Part shown: in pieces, positions 32,560 to 43,971 of the stretch | How the letters are laid out: every line of letters begins with the position of its first letter | Position numbering within the stretch: the stretch's first letter is position 1 | NCBI RefSeq assembly: GCF_000264995.1 | Contig: NW_006767443.1 | Span: 106,225 to 170,224 of the forward strand | Length of the DNA stretch: 64,000 nt | Direction of reading: 5' to 3' | DNA from: Punctularia strigosozonata HHB-11173 SS5 | Taxonomy: Eukaryota; Basidiomycota; Agaricomycetes; Corticiales; Punctulariaceae | Translations under genes and position numbers: made by a program | Notes under the pieces: model-generated | The model's input: only the letters and a program-made list of their open reading frames with translations | The model's database searches: none | What the model was told of the DNA's origin: nothing

Positions 32560-35278
32560 CTACAGAAGATCCTGGAGCAGCCCAGACGCAGTCGAGTGGG
32601 ATTCGCCTTCCACCGGAGGTTGCATGGGTTGGAGAAGGACGGTAGGGTTTGACGTTGCAGCGCTAGATTCCTGACCTTCCTGAGTCATCCACTCGAAGGC
32701 TGTAGGAAACCTGCCGTCAGGGTAAGCCGAATTGTACGCTTTTTGAGCTTCCTGCCGGATTTCCTGGAGGACAGGCTGTACCAGAGTATGAGTGATTGTC
32801 GTTCTGCGATTGATGAAGCATACCGTCATTGGCTGGCCGCGGTATTGACACTGCGCGGAACCCTGCTCAAACAACTCCACCGAGGCAGTAAGGTCACGTA
32901 TCAACAGAGGTGCAAGTGGGCATCTCGGTTTCTCCACGATGAGGGCTGCCATTACAACCTTGCAACATAGAGAGCAAGTTCAGTCCTAGGTCGCTCACTC
33001 GGCATCGATGAGGACTACTCACACAGCCCATGTAAATCGAGTGCCACACAAACCACAGGGGGCCAGCTTTGTCAGGATGAGCGCGGTAGAACGCTTGACT
33101 ACGTGCATAAATACGGCGCGCGGCACTGCAGGCAGCCAGCAGCGATGGACCATACTGATGTTGGAGTGGCAGGCCTCGTCGGTTAAACAAAGCATCACGG
33201 CAGTAGGGCCGATGCAAGTACAAAAGCACTATGCAGGGTCTCATGAACCTTCCGACAGGTATCGTCCACGGAAGCCTCACCGTAGTCTCTGAAGCCGCCC
33301 GACCAATACTGCCTTGTTGCGTTCAGCGGGGATGAAGACCACGCACCGATAGGCGGGAAGTCATACGGTGACTTGAGGTAATCAGGAACGGGATATGTCT
33401 GAGTGGCATAGCGTCAGGAACATAGGCTCGTGGAAGTACGTGTAGCACGTACTCTGATCCTGTTGTCTACTTCAAGCACGTTGGTATATACGTGCGTGGA
33501 CGGTGCTGTGTCTTGTATGATCTGCGATGCGGGGAACAGACAATGGGCTGTATGAAGCATGATAGTCTCAGAGTCTCTTGGCGAAGAGAACAATCGTAAT
33601 ACCTGCGAAACCAAACTTGTGCTCGTGGACTACCAGTATCCAGTATGACGTTGACAAGTTCGAAATCTCGAGTGCACGTGCAACTCACAGTCGATATTAA
33701 TTCCATGCTCATTTCCCGGAGGCGCGTGTTGACCAAAAAATTGGTTTCCATCATGGATGGAAATAGCCGAAGGTCTTCCCATCACCACGCTCTGCAGATG
33801 CCTCAGTAATTAGTCCCGTTTTCAGGACGAACCCCCCACCGAGACCAAACACCAGGTTCGAAATTCTAAGAATGCTGCCCTTCTGCGAGCAGTTTCCTTT
33901 GCTGGAATTCCAAAGTTTGCACCGTCGAGATGAAGGCCTAATCGCGACCCTACGCTTGAGCACATGGCTAGTAGGGACAAGCGCCGGTTCAGTACACTGC
34001 GTGGGCCACGGTGATGTTCGAACAGCGCAGTCAGGAACAACGCGGTGAACGTGTCTAATGTGGCCTCGGTATGGAGAGAGCGGAGAGATATAGCAGCGCA
34101 GGCGAGGACGTGATAAAGTTCCGCTGATTTGTCGTCCCCTTTGCCGATAGAGCCTAAGGCCAGTATCATGTATATGACCGCAAGTTTGTGCACTGAAATA
34201 GAGAGTAGACCACCGTGAATGGAAAGGGTGTAAACCTCATGAATTGCCTCTTCACAGTCATTCCAGCGCAGTGGTTCGTATCTTGCGGATGAAGGGTCAG
34301 TTCACACCAAGTTGGTATGAAGCGAAGAAGGACGCACACGCATGCCAGGGACAGAAAATACGAGCTCGCCAATTGCAGGGCATGATCCCGAGCTGGTAGT
34401 TTGGAAACCAACTCGAGGGATGCCAGACGGACGGATTCGGTATCAACGAGCGCGTCACGGCCAAACGGGAAAGCATTGTGAAGGTCCAGGAGCTGCTTAG
34501 ACATTGCAGGGTGATCGTAGTCCAGAACATATGCAAATTCTCCATCAAGCTGCACGGATAGTTGATCACATTTAGAAAGCAGTTGTCCATGTGCGACTTA
34601 CGGGAATAAGAGCATCCAGATACTGCACGCAAACGAGGACATCAAACTGCTTGGCCAGAAATTTGTTACTGAACTCACGGTATTGCTTTCAGACAGAACG
34701 TCGGAGCTTTTGTGGCTCGAGCCACCCACTATAGAAAAGTCGCTGACCACGGTAGAAAGCGTTTGGCCTGTGATCAGATCACCGCCTTCTCGCGCAGAGG
34801 AAGAGCTGGCGGTATCGTTTTGCTGTCGCAGGCGAACTAGCTCACGCTCCATAAGCACAATCTGCATTTCCATGGTCTGTACATTTTCGCGGAGATTCTT
34901 GACGTTGTCGGCAAGTGATCTGGACCACGTTGAAGAGCTGTTCATGATTGGGAGATGTTGTTCTTACTGGTTTGTTCTGATCGCAGTCAACTCTCCTATG
35001 AAGCGGTGTCACGTCGTCAGCGTTAGTCCTTTCAAGATAAAACACAGTATCACCTTCAGGGCATAGGTGGGCACATCCTCTCCTTATACAAGACTGGCAG
35101 GGAAATATCCTTCCGACGTATCAGCGACCATGATCATATGGATATTCGATCTCACCTATCACATTTCAGCTTGGACCTTACGAAGGCACTGCGGTGAGCG
35201 AAGGTCAGACTCGGAGAATGAAGCCTCGAACCTTCTGCATTCTGCGCATGATACACTCGATTTACTGACGCGCTCCAT
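32560..35278 (-). CDS. Zn2Cys6 transcription factor with fungal-specific middle homology region
   Basis: The start at 35278 gives MERVSKSSVSCAECRR. Two short introns later come KLKCDR and FPCQSCIRRGCAHLCPEG, together a Zn2Cys6 cluster of the basidiomycete CAECRR..KCDR..PC.SC..RGC...CP kind. A coiled dimerisation segment follows (ADNVKNLRENVQTMEMQIVL, MERELVRLRQQND). The fungal-specific domain then shows DHPAMSKQLLDLHNAFPFG, MCSSVGSRLGLHLDG, ARRRAAFLEFRTW, LYLHRPYCRDAL, YGPSLLAACSAARRI and LWFVWHSIYMG. The tail ends SGLLQDLL at 32560. Targets cannot be inferred. It is divergent from PRP4. The zinc cluster is split by two introns, so six-frame scans miss it. Confidence 0.85.
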
Positions 35279-35937
35279 TGCTAGCTGGTGCTCAAGCTGC
35301 TGATGACTGAGACTTGCAGTCCCCGTCGAGAGAGGCGCGCTTTATCCAATCTGGAAGTGAGGCTCATACGTTTGATGCCTTCCGGCTCGGAGGTATTCTA
35401 CTTTTGGACCTCTCAATAATCCATGCCGTAAGCGATCGTAAGCATCGACGTAAGCCAACAGCCACGCTCAAGCTCAGCGTCTTGAAGACATTTGGCGATA
35501 GGATGGTGAGCCTCATCGACAGCAATGTTGCGCAAGCATTGTCAGCTGATGGGCAACAGCTGGATATCGTCAGTTTATCCCCGAGTATTGCGCACAGGCA
35601 CGCATCGTGTAAGTCCGAATTCTTCCCAGCGGCGTAAGGCGGGTGTAAGTATACTTGCTGCAAGACATGAGGATGCATGAGGAGTAGTCCGTCCAGTCGA
35701 CATGCTTCACGTCACATAGGCCATCCACCATATTGAGCAACAATCTCGTCTTGTCTATAGGACGCGATGGTCGCCATTTAAGCATTCAATGGATCCGGTA
35801 GAGGCGGCCGCGGGACAACAGACTGCAGTCACGTGTCGCAGTGAACGCCTGACTTCAAGCTTGTGCGCCTTCGCTGTGGTCGACTACCAGAGGCACGCAC
35901 CATACTTACTCTCTTGAATCAAAATCCAACCTTCAAG
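35279..35937. promoter_or_regulatory. Divergent region between the Zn2Cys6 gene and PRP4
   Basis: 659 bp. It holds a 107-codon plus-strand ORF (35314-35637) with no recognisable product. An in-frame ATG at 35789 could start a short extra PRP4 exon (MDPVEAAAGQQTA), but its intron would be 110 nt with a weak donor. Otherwise nothing is seen. Confidence 0.4.
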
Positions 35938-37939
35938 ATGGCGGAACTTACGCTAGATAATCTTATGGACGATGGCAACTACTTGGGCTCAGAGCGAGCG
36001 CGCATGGAGAACCAGGTCATACTCGATGAGCTTGAGCGCAAGAAGAAAGCTCGTAGCATGGCCGTCCCTACCGACGACAACCGCGTCAAGGCGCGTCTTC
36101 GCGAGATAGGGGAGCCTATCACGCTTTTTGGAGAGCGTGTAAGTTGCTGTATTCCAGACCTCCTAGATGCTGATGGATCATACCGAAGGCCGCAGACCGC
36201 AGAGATCGTCTTATATATGTCTTGTCGCAAATCAATGCAGCTCGGGGAGATGACGCGATAGGTGCGGATGAAGAGTTAACGGAGGAGAGTGACGAAGAGG
36301 AGGTTTGCATCATATCTTGAGTTACCCCGTGGCTGCCCTGACGTATGAAATGGTAGCAAGAGGAGTTCTACTCTCCTGGGTCTTTTGAACTACTCGAGGC
36401 AAGAAGAAAGATTGCCGAGTTCTCACTCCCGAGGTTGGCTTCCACTAGCACATGGTGAACGCAAGCAGGTGCTTACTATTCCTCTCGTTCCCGCTCATAC
36501 AGAGCTCAAAAACGTATAGCACAACAGCGAGTCGACAGCAGAATACCGCTCGGTAGAGTCATTGACATTCGGAAGAAGGTCTTCGCGGAAGTCAAGGTGC
36601 GCATGCTTGCAGAGAGTGAATCTTGGCGATTCATAATATCTCTTGCAGAGATTCGCCATCATGGGTTCCCAAATTGGAGACGATCGACCAATATCTCAGG
36701 TTAGATTCTCCCCTGATAGCAAAATACTAGCCGCTTCTAGCTGGTCGGGGTCTGTCAAACTTTGGAATGTGCCAGCGTGTACGCCTATACGGACACTAGT
36801 GGGTGCGTCCTGTCCGCTAAGTCCCTGTTTCTGAGCTTATCGAACTTTCCGTGCATGTCCTAGGTCATACCGATCGTGTTGGCGGAGTAGCATGGCATCC
36901 TAGAGCAACTCTGTCGCAGAGTGAAAGTGCTGCCAACCTTGTGAGCGGTGCCGGTGATATGAGCGTCCATCTGTGGTCACTGCAAAGGTGATTATCTACA
37001 CATGATCTTGCATCACTCACTTATCATGCGAGAACAGCGATCAACCCTTGGCTATCATGAAAGGCCACCAAGATCGGGTATGCCGCGTTGCATTTCATCC
37101 GTCAGGGGATTACGTGGCATCGGCCAGTTTCGACACTACGTGGCGGTTGTGGGACGTTGCTACCTCAAAAGAGCTTCTGCTCCAGGAAGGTCACTCCAAA
37201 GAGGTGTACGCGGTCGACTTCCAGGATGATGGCGCCCTAGTCGCTTCTGGGTAGGCAACACAGCTTGCTTTGTATGCGAATGGCAACTTACGGTGTTTTA
37301 GAGGTTTGGATGCCATCGGTCGCGTCTGGGACTTGCGAACTGGCCGGACCGCCATGGTGTTGGACGGCCATATACAGGGCATCTTTGGCATATCGTTCTC
37401 TCCGAATGGGTTGGTTCTTCCATGTTTCATATCTTGGATCACATTGAGCAGTTGCTCCTAGCTACCAGGTTGCTACTGGCGCCGGCGACGACACAATCCG
37501 TATATGGGACATGCGCTCGCTGAAGGCGCTTTATACCATCCCTGCGCATAAATCGAACGTTTCCGACGTGCGATTCTTCCGTAGCGACTTACCACTCCCC
37601 ACCATGACTTTCGCGCCGGGATCTCAAACTGGTGCTCCGATGGACACTCCTGCTATGCAGGCGACGAGCGGCGCCCCAACCTCCGACGAACGCCCTCCCC
37701 CAAAGTCTGCAAATGCAGAGCAAGAATGGAAGTATCGGTCAGGTCTCTACCTTGCCAGTGCTGGATACGACGGATTTGTGCGCATCTGGAGCGCGGATGA
37801 TTGGCAGCTGCTGCGCACCTTATCCACAGACAACAGCAAAGTCATGTCTGTTGACTTCGCCAGCGATGCACAACTATTGGCATCCGGAACCTATAATAGG
37901 AATTTCCAGCTATTCTCAATGGAAGACACTGTGTTATGA
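35938..37939 (+). CDS. PRP4: U4/U6 snRNP WD40 protein Prp4
   Basis: [18 protein letters not shown], a helix ([17 protein letters not shown]), then [18 protein letters not shown] and ITLFGER form the conserved N-terminal PRP4 splicing-factor motif. An acidic segment leads to [18 protein letters not shown] and [16 protein letters not shown]. Seven WD repeats follow: [102 protein letters not shown] with a 40-residue insert, and [18 protein letters not shown]. It ends SMEDTVL at 37939. Known: Prp4 pairs with Prp3 in the U4/U6.U5 tri-snRNP. Eight or so introns. The start is uncertain by up to 13 residues. Confidence 0.94.
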
Positions 37940-38271
37940 GTTATCTTCTCATTCGGGCCAAGGCCGCATCACTTTGTTTACTTCATGCAACTCGGCCATT
38001 GTTGCTCGTGTACAAGACAGTGATGTTCGACGTGTATCACAATGATGACGTATGCAATGCGAGAGAATGGAGTGAGGGTATGTACATAATGAGGTCTCGG
38101 GTATGTGAGTGTCCAAAACAAATGAAAAACAAATGACGAGAAACAGGACAGTATGAGCGAGCAAGCTAGACTAGGAAGGGGAGGAAAGAAGCACGAGTGT
38201 ACAGAGGGAACATTCTCATTAACTGACTCAATAATTCCTGACTGAATGAAGGTGGATGACAAAAGAGGGAT
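37940..38271. other. Convergent 3' region, PRP4 / SepH kinase
   Basis: 332 bp of convergent 3' UTR space. Nothing else recognised. Confidence 0.45.
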
Positions 38272-41200
38272 CTACTGGATGGAGCACCCGTTGCTAGAGG
38301 CTTTCGAGCTACGGTCTGCGCGGCTTTTGTGGTGTCGTGTGTCCGGGGGAGGCAGACCACCTGGGATTGAAGTGGTCCTTGCTTCGTCGAAAACGGACTC
38401 CATCGTCTCGGCAGAACGTGTGGTGAAGTGCGACGCACGGTTGGTCCTTGCACTTCCAGAGCCAGCGTTCGGGTTGACAGGCTCAAGGTCGGTTTCGGTG
38501 ACGGTCGCTACCGACTCAGGTCGGGCGAGATGGAAGCCAGATATACTTTCCGCAGCCGTGACAGCACTGCGCATGCTCGACGTGTTGGGTCCCGAGCTAT
38601 TACTCGAAAGCGATTGGGGTTTCTCGATGACGGGACGAGAGGGACGTTTCAGCACCGAACGTTTCTTTTGCAGTATTTTCTTCTCTTCCGGGATAGATGG
38701 GGATTGGCCGACCAAGGAGGGTGTCGAGGTCGTCTCCTTAGGCTCGGGAGATAGTGAAGATCGGGATCTTTTGAAGGGAACCCAACCTCTGAAGGCAGTA
38801 GGGGGATGGACCGGCGCTCCATGCGACGATGGTGCCTGCGACGGTTGATAGTCCAAACTCGTCCGAGGCGACGGCAAGCCGCTCTGTTCGGAGCCATGAC
38901 TTGTCGGTGGTCCCGCTGCTTGAGCTGCAGCCAAGATTTCCATGGCAGTGGCGTAGGCACTGCCGGGATCACCATTCTCTGCGTATTGCGCGTACATGAG
39001 AAGTTGCGAGCGAAGATCACAGGTCGGTGGTGCATGCGGCGCGCACTTGGCATGTGCAATGAGGCTGCACTGCTCGCACAGGACCGCGCTCCTCTTGACG
39101 GCTTCAAGGCATACACGGCACTTCATGGCTGGTTGCCGAGGTCAGACAACCATAATCAACTTAAAATATTTTTGTCGATGACGGACCTTTACTGAACGTT
39201 GTTTTGACGAACGTATGCTCCCTAGGGGAAATCGAATCTTCCAATGGCGTAGTCGGGCCGGTGGAAACGCGTCTCCCGAGCGGTCTGGGTGTGGTCTCAT
39301 CCAGTTGAGAAGCATCCTGGCCAGAGGTGTCGAGGCTGGCAAGGTAACGAGCGGAAAGAGGACTCTTTTGAATCTCCTGACTGACACGCCGAATGAAAGG
39401 GATGCTGTCTTGGGGGCGCAACTCCTTTTTGTGCACGTGAGCCTCCACAAAACTACAGACCATGTTCGCCTCACCTTGTGCCCAGCCCAATACTTCTTGA
39501 GCCACTCGTGATCACATAATGACTCCGCACTAGGCCGTTTCTTCGGGTCCTTTTGGAAACACAGACGAAGGAAGTCCTCCAACTCTGGTGAACATCCTTC
39601 GGGAATCGGGGGATTCTCATCGTCGACGATCCGGAACATGACTGCATGCGGGTCAGCGACATGTCGGTACGGTCGGAAGGCTGCGCTTACCTGACATACT
39701 GTTGTCCAACTCGGCGTATGGCGGCTTCCCTGTAAAGAGCTCCACCACCGTACAACCCAAGGACCATATATCTGACGCGCTCGAAGCACCCTTCAGTTCA
39801 ATGACTTCCGGTGCGATCCAGTTTGGCGTGCCCTGAACATCCTTGCGGTACTCGTGCTTGACAGCGCGCATGTTGAGGGAGACACCGAAGTCAGACAACT
39901 TGACGTTTCCCGTCTTGGTGGTCAAAATGTTGGCAGCTTTCAGATCGCAATGTACCACATCGCTCTGATGCAAGTAGTGAAGTCCTTCCAAGATCTTGAC
40001 AACGTAGTTGGCGACTAGACGTTCATTGAGCTTCCCGAATGCTTTGGTGGTTTGAAGCAAAGAGCCGTTCTCGGCATATCTGTTGCATGGTCAATAGAAG
40101 CTACAACGAGACCGCGCACGACGTACTCAAGGACGATATTGAGCGTGTCGCGATCACGACTGAAGCCCAGATACTTGACGATGCTGGGATGGTCAAGACG
40201 TCTGCCGAGTTCAACCTCGTGCATGAGTTGCTTGATTTCATCCTCCTTCATGCCCTCCAGCCTGACACGTTTGACGGCCACCATCTGCCCGGTATTGAGG
40301 TTGAGCGCCCGGTAGACGGACCCGTACTGGCCGCGTCCGATGCAGTTACCAAGTTGCTAGCAAAATCCACTTCAGAGGAGACTCCGCGAGAGTAAGGCAC
40401 GGTTTGACTCACGTATGATGTCGACGGCTTGCCATCTTCTCTGACTACCAGAGTTTGCCTGACAGCACCCCCATCCGAAGAGTCCTTGGAAATCATATCA
40501 CTAGCGCTGGCTTTCCCCGAATCAACGCCGAGGTTAACCATGCTCTCGAATCTGGTTCGCCCTTTAGCACCCTGGTCTTCATACGAGGTGGGCCTCGGTT
40601 TGCGGCGGGCGCTGGCAGAGTCGATATCGCTCTGAAAACGTCCACGTACGCGAGGCACCGGATGTTCGTCAAGAGCCGACCCTCCCGCCTGCGACCTGTC
40701 GGATCCTAGCCCGGAAGCAATGGAGCGTTCGTTAGAGAGTGCCCGAGGGAAGGGAACACCACCCTCGGCTCGGCGTGTTTCGCTCTCTTGCGAAGGCGTT
40801 CGGCCCTGCTCAAGGCTGCTCCTTGGGAGATACACGCCGTTCCTGGTTCCTCCCGTCTTGGTGCTCGCCCTTCTCAGCATACCGGGCCGCGAAGATGCAG
40901 AGTCAGGACTGGACTCCCGATAGACTATCTCCTTCGGGAGTAGGACGTTCGGAGCGTCAACGCTGTGACGGGCACGATGAGTAGGTCGCCGAGGTAGGAG
41001 CTGTGATGAGAGAGATTCCGAGCTGTCGTTGGCGCGAGATCCGACATACGCCAGTTTGCGGGGAGGAGAGGACGACATAGGAGTGGGAGTCGGCGACGAA
41101 TCCCGGTTGGCCATGTTGTTGATGAACGACACTTTCCGCGGTGAAGACGACAGCGGAGTCGAAGCGCCGGAAGCCTCCGACGCCGGCATCATGGGGGACC

Positions 41201-43971
41201 GGAGCTGGCCAAACGCGTCGATGAAGTCGTCCGGCCACTTGCCCTTTCCGAGGCGTATCCTTTCCGCCCGCAGGCGCTCGCGCTCGCGCTCGTGTTCAGC
41301 GCCTGGTACTCGGGTCCGATCCTTCTTCTTGCTCGCCTCTGAACTCGAGCTCGGCTCCGTCTCCTCCATCACCCGCGTCAGGTCGACCACCGCCGTCTCG
41401 CTCGGCTTGCGCTCCCTGGAGAACCGGCGCGCCCGAAGTTCCAGGCGCGACTCGTCGGTCGGCGACGACGGCGCCGTCGTCTCGCGATGCTCTTCAGAGG
41501 GCAAAAAAGACGTCGCGTCAGTGGTCACCGTGCGGATGGTGCCAAACTTGTTCTGACCGCTGCTTTGGCTCCGCTGCACCTGCAGCAGGCTCAGATTCGA
41601 GAACTCCGTCAGGTCCGTCGCCTGGCTGCTCGCCATCGATTGCCGGTCGGCCCAGGCCGACTCGGCCAGTGACATGCGAACCGAGTCGCCGACGGAGGCG
41701 CGGTTGGAGTCGGCCACCGATATCCTTTCCGGGATCGGGATAGGTTTAGAGGCCGTGGATCTGGTGCGGAGGGGGGAGCGAGGAGGAACCGGGAGCGGGG
41801 TGAGTCGGTCTTCTTCCCTCGCGTACGCATCGGCGCTGCGAGCGGTTTCTTCGGACGAAGAACTGTCGAAGGCGCTGTCGTCCAGCGTGGGGAGAGGCTG
41901 CTTCTTGCCGTTGGGTGGAGGGGATGTGGCGCGTTGCAGGGCGAGGTTCGGCGTCGAGGCGGTACCCCGAGAGGAGTTTGTACCGTAGGGCGTATGCTTG
42001 CCTCCGCCCCCTGATATAAACTTGGACCGATCAGGGGTCGCGTGTTCCGTCATATTGAACAGCGCGAATATGGTGCGTGCGACACGCGCGAGGGACTCCG
42101 GCGTCGTCTCTAGCAAGTCGTCACGGTTGAAGAGGTCTTCGGGAGGGACGCCGTACGTCGTGCAAGCGGCGAGAAAACGCGTGATATTAGTCGTGCGCAC
42201 CAGGCCGTCTTCACGGGCATTGGCGTTCGTGAGTGATCCAGGGCGGAGCTTGTTCATGAACCTGGAGAACTGTTAGCTTCATTGCCACCGACAACAGGTG
42301 TGATACGCACTGGCACAGGACATAGCCATCCCTGAGGGCCTCCGCGAACAGCCGCCGTTCCCTGTCCTCTCCGGCGGCGCCGAAACCACCGCCAGCGGCG
42401 AGGTTGGTCTGGCTCGCTCCTGCCCCGCTCTTCCCCCAGATCCTCTCCAACCTCGCCAGCTGTCTCAACCGGACCTCGACCTCTTCCCATTCCCTGTCGC
42501 TGATCCCGCTCTTCCTGAGCTGCGCGGGAGGCCTGACCATCTCCCTGCACAGCAAGGACGATGCCTGCCGTATCAGCTCGCGGTGCTCAAAGTGGGACGC
42601 CGTGGTGAGGGAGGTGGTCGACGTGTTCATGCGGCTGTGACCGAGGCCGTTGTAAGGGGAGTAGGGCCGGTAGGAGGTTGGCGAGGACGGCGAGCCGGAC
42701 CGAGAGTGCGTCGGGGAATCGTTCGCGAACGGCGGACGGGGTGCTTCGAGCGAGGGTCTGCGAGCTCCGCCTGACGTACGCTGGTCGAGTGAGGTTCGCC
42801 GGATTTCGATGGAGGCGCGTCGAGTCTGTTCGATCGAGGGTCGTCGGATCTCGACGGACGGACGTCGGGCCTCAACCGATGGACGGCGCGCTTCGATGGA
42901 GGTTCTTCTCGCCGGAGTGGACGGAGCGTTCGAAAGGGGAAGGTGGGACGTGGAAGCGGAAGCGAGCGACGGCCGGCCCGATGTGACGATCTTCGGCCGG
43001 TCGATAGGTGACCGCGCCCTGGGACTTGATGGCGATACAGGTCGCTCGGAGAGGGGTAGGTGACCAGAGCTGGCGGCTGCTCGACTGGAAGTGCCCAGCT
43101 GTCGAGAGTGAGGTTTTGTGGGGGACTCGTCGACTTGCGGGCTGCGAGCACGTTGTACAGGCGATGTAGGTGACGTGGGTGAACGAGGTGCGCGGGTGGG
43201 AGTTACGGGAGGCGTTTCGCCCTCGTACAGCGGGGCGGGTCGAGACTTGACCTTCGGCAGGGGAGAAGGGGACGCAGTGGAGGCGGTGATGCTCTGCGCT
43301 CTGCGAGGTGCGAGTGGTGCGGGACCGCTTATCTCGCGGGGCGCGGGGCGGGCGCTTTGCCTTCGGGAGGGTTCGCGCGGCGGCGAGGCGAGCACGGACG
43401 CCGTGGAAGAGGACGAAGCGACGACGGACGGCCTTGACCGCGGCGACGGTATCGCCTGCGAGGAGAGGTGGAGGGCGGGGGAGGAAATAGAGCCTCCGCG
43501 CAGCGAGCCATAGCTGGGCCTACCCGGAGGATCGTCGGGGTTCGTCGCGTCATGAGCGGGCGACCTAAACGCGCCCGGCGGGGTGGAGATATCGTTGGGC
43601 GCCGGTCTGAACGAGACCTTGGACTCGAATCGTCGGAAAGCGGCGCCGAGCCTGCTCCTCTCCTTCTCTTTCTGCGGATCGTGATCCGGGGTGGCCCGCG
43701 CTTTGCCCTTGTCCGAGGTGGAGGCGGCGGCAAAGTCGTCGAGGTTGGGGGGCGCGGACGCCTTGGACTTTGTCTTGGCGCCGACGGTGCGCAGGCTCTT
43801 CTGGAGACGGTCTCGGAACGTTTTCGGGTGGGGCGCGGCGGGGTCGAGCTGCGCTGGTTGCGGGGTGCGCGAGGAGGAAGCGAGAGCCTGGGACGCCATC
43901 GCGTACGAGAACGAGCCCGTCGGCGTCTGCGGCGAGTAGCTGGTCTGGGAGATAACAACGGCGGCGGCCAT
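38272..43971 (-). CDS. sepH: Septation kinase of the SepH/Cdc7/Cdc15 type with a CH domain and C-terminal zinc finger
   Basis: The first ATG at 43971 (MAAAVVISQTSYSPQTP) opens a Ser/Pro/Arg-rich region of about 470 codons with an RRxS repeat array. A calponin-homology-like domain follows (FAEALRDGYVLCQ, intron, FMNKLRPGSLTNANA, NITRFLAACTTYGVPPEDLF) and then a 550-residue linker. The kinase has QLGNCIGRGQYGSVYRAL, VAVKRVRLEG, VVHCDLKAANIL, LSDFGVSLNMRAV, GTPNWIAPEVIELKGA and SDIWSLGCTVVELFTGKPPY. The HCD in place of HRD and the ELKGAS...SDIWSLGC stretch mark the SepH/Cdc7 group. After it, MKCRVCLEAVKRSAVLCEQC with HAKC is a C1-like zinc finger, followed by a disordered tail ending at 38272. 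Known: septation-initiation/mitotic-exit network. Roughly 1,800 residues. Confidence 0.92.
42742..42913 (-). repeat. Coding tandem repeat, RRxS heptads, in the septation kinase
   Basis: Degenerate 21 bp units encode RRTSIEA, RRPSVEA, RRPSVEI, RRPSIEQ, RRASIEI and RRTSLDQ, plus a degraded copy and RRPSLEA. Each keeps Arg-Arg-x-Ser, the basic-directed phosphorylation consensus of PKA-like kinases. Confidence 0.85.

Noticed and set aside
35314-35637. 107-codon plus-strand ORF between the Zn2Cys6 gene and PRP4
   Set aside because: No similarity to any family I know and no supporting splice structure; left as intergenic.
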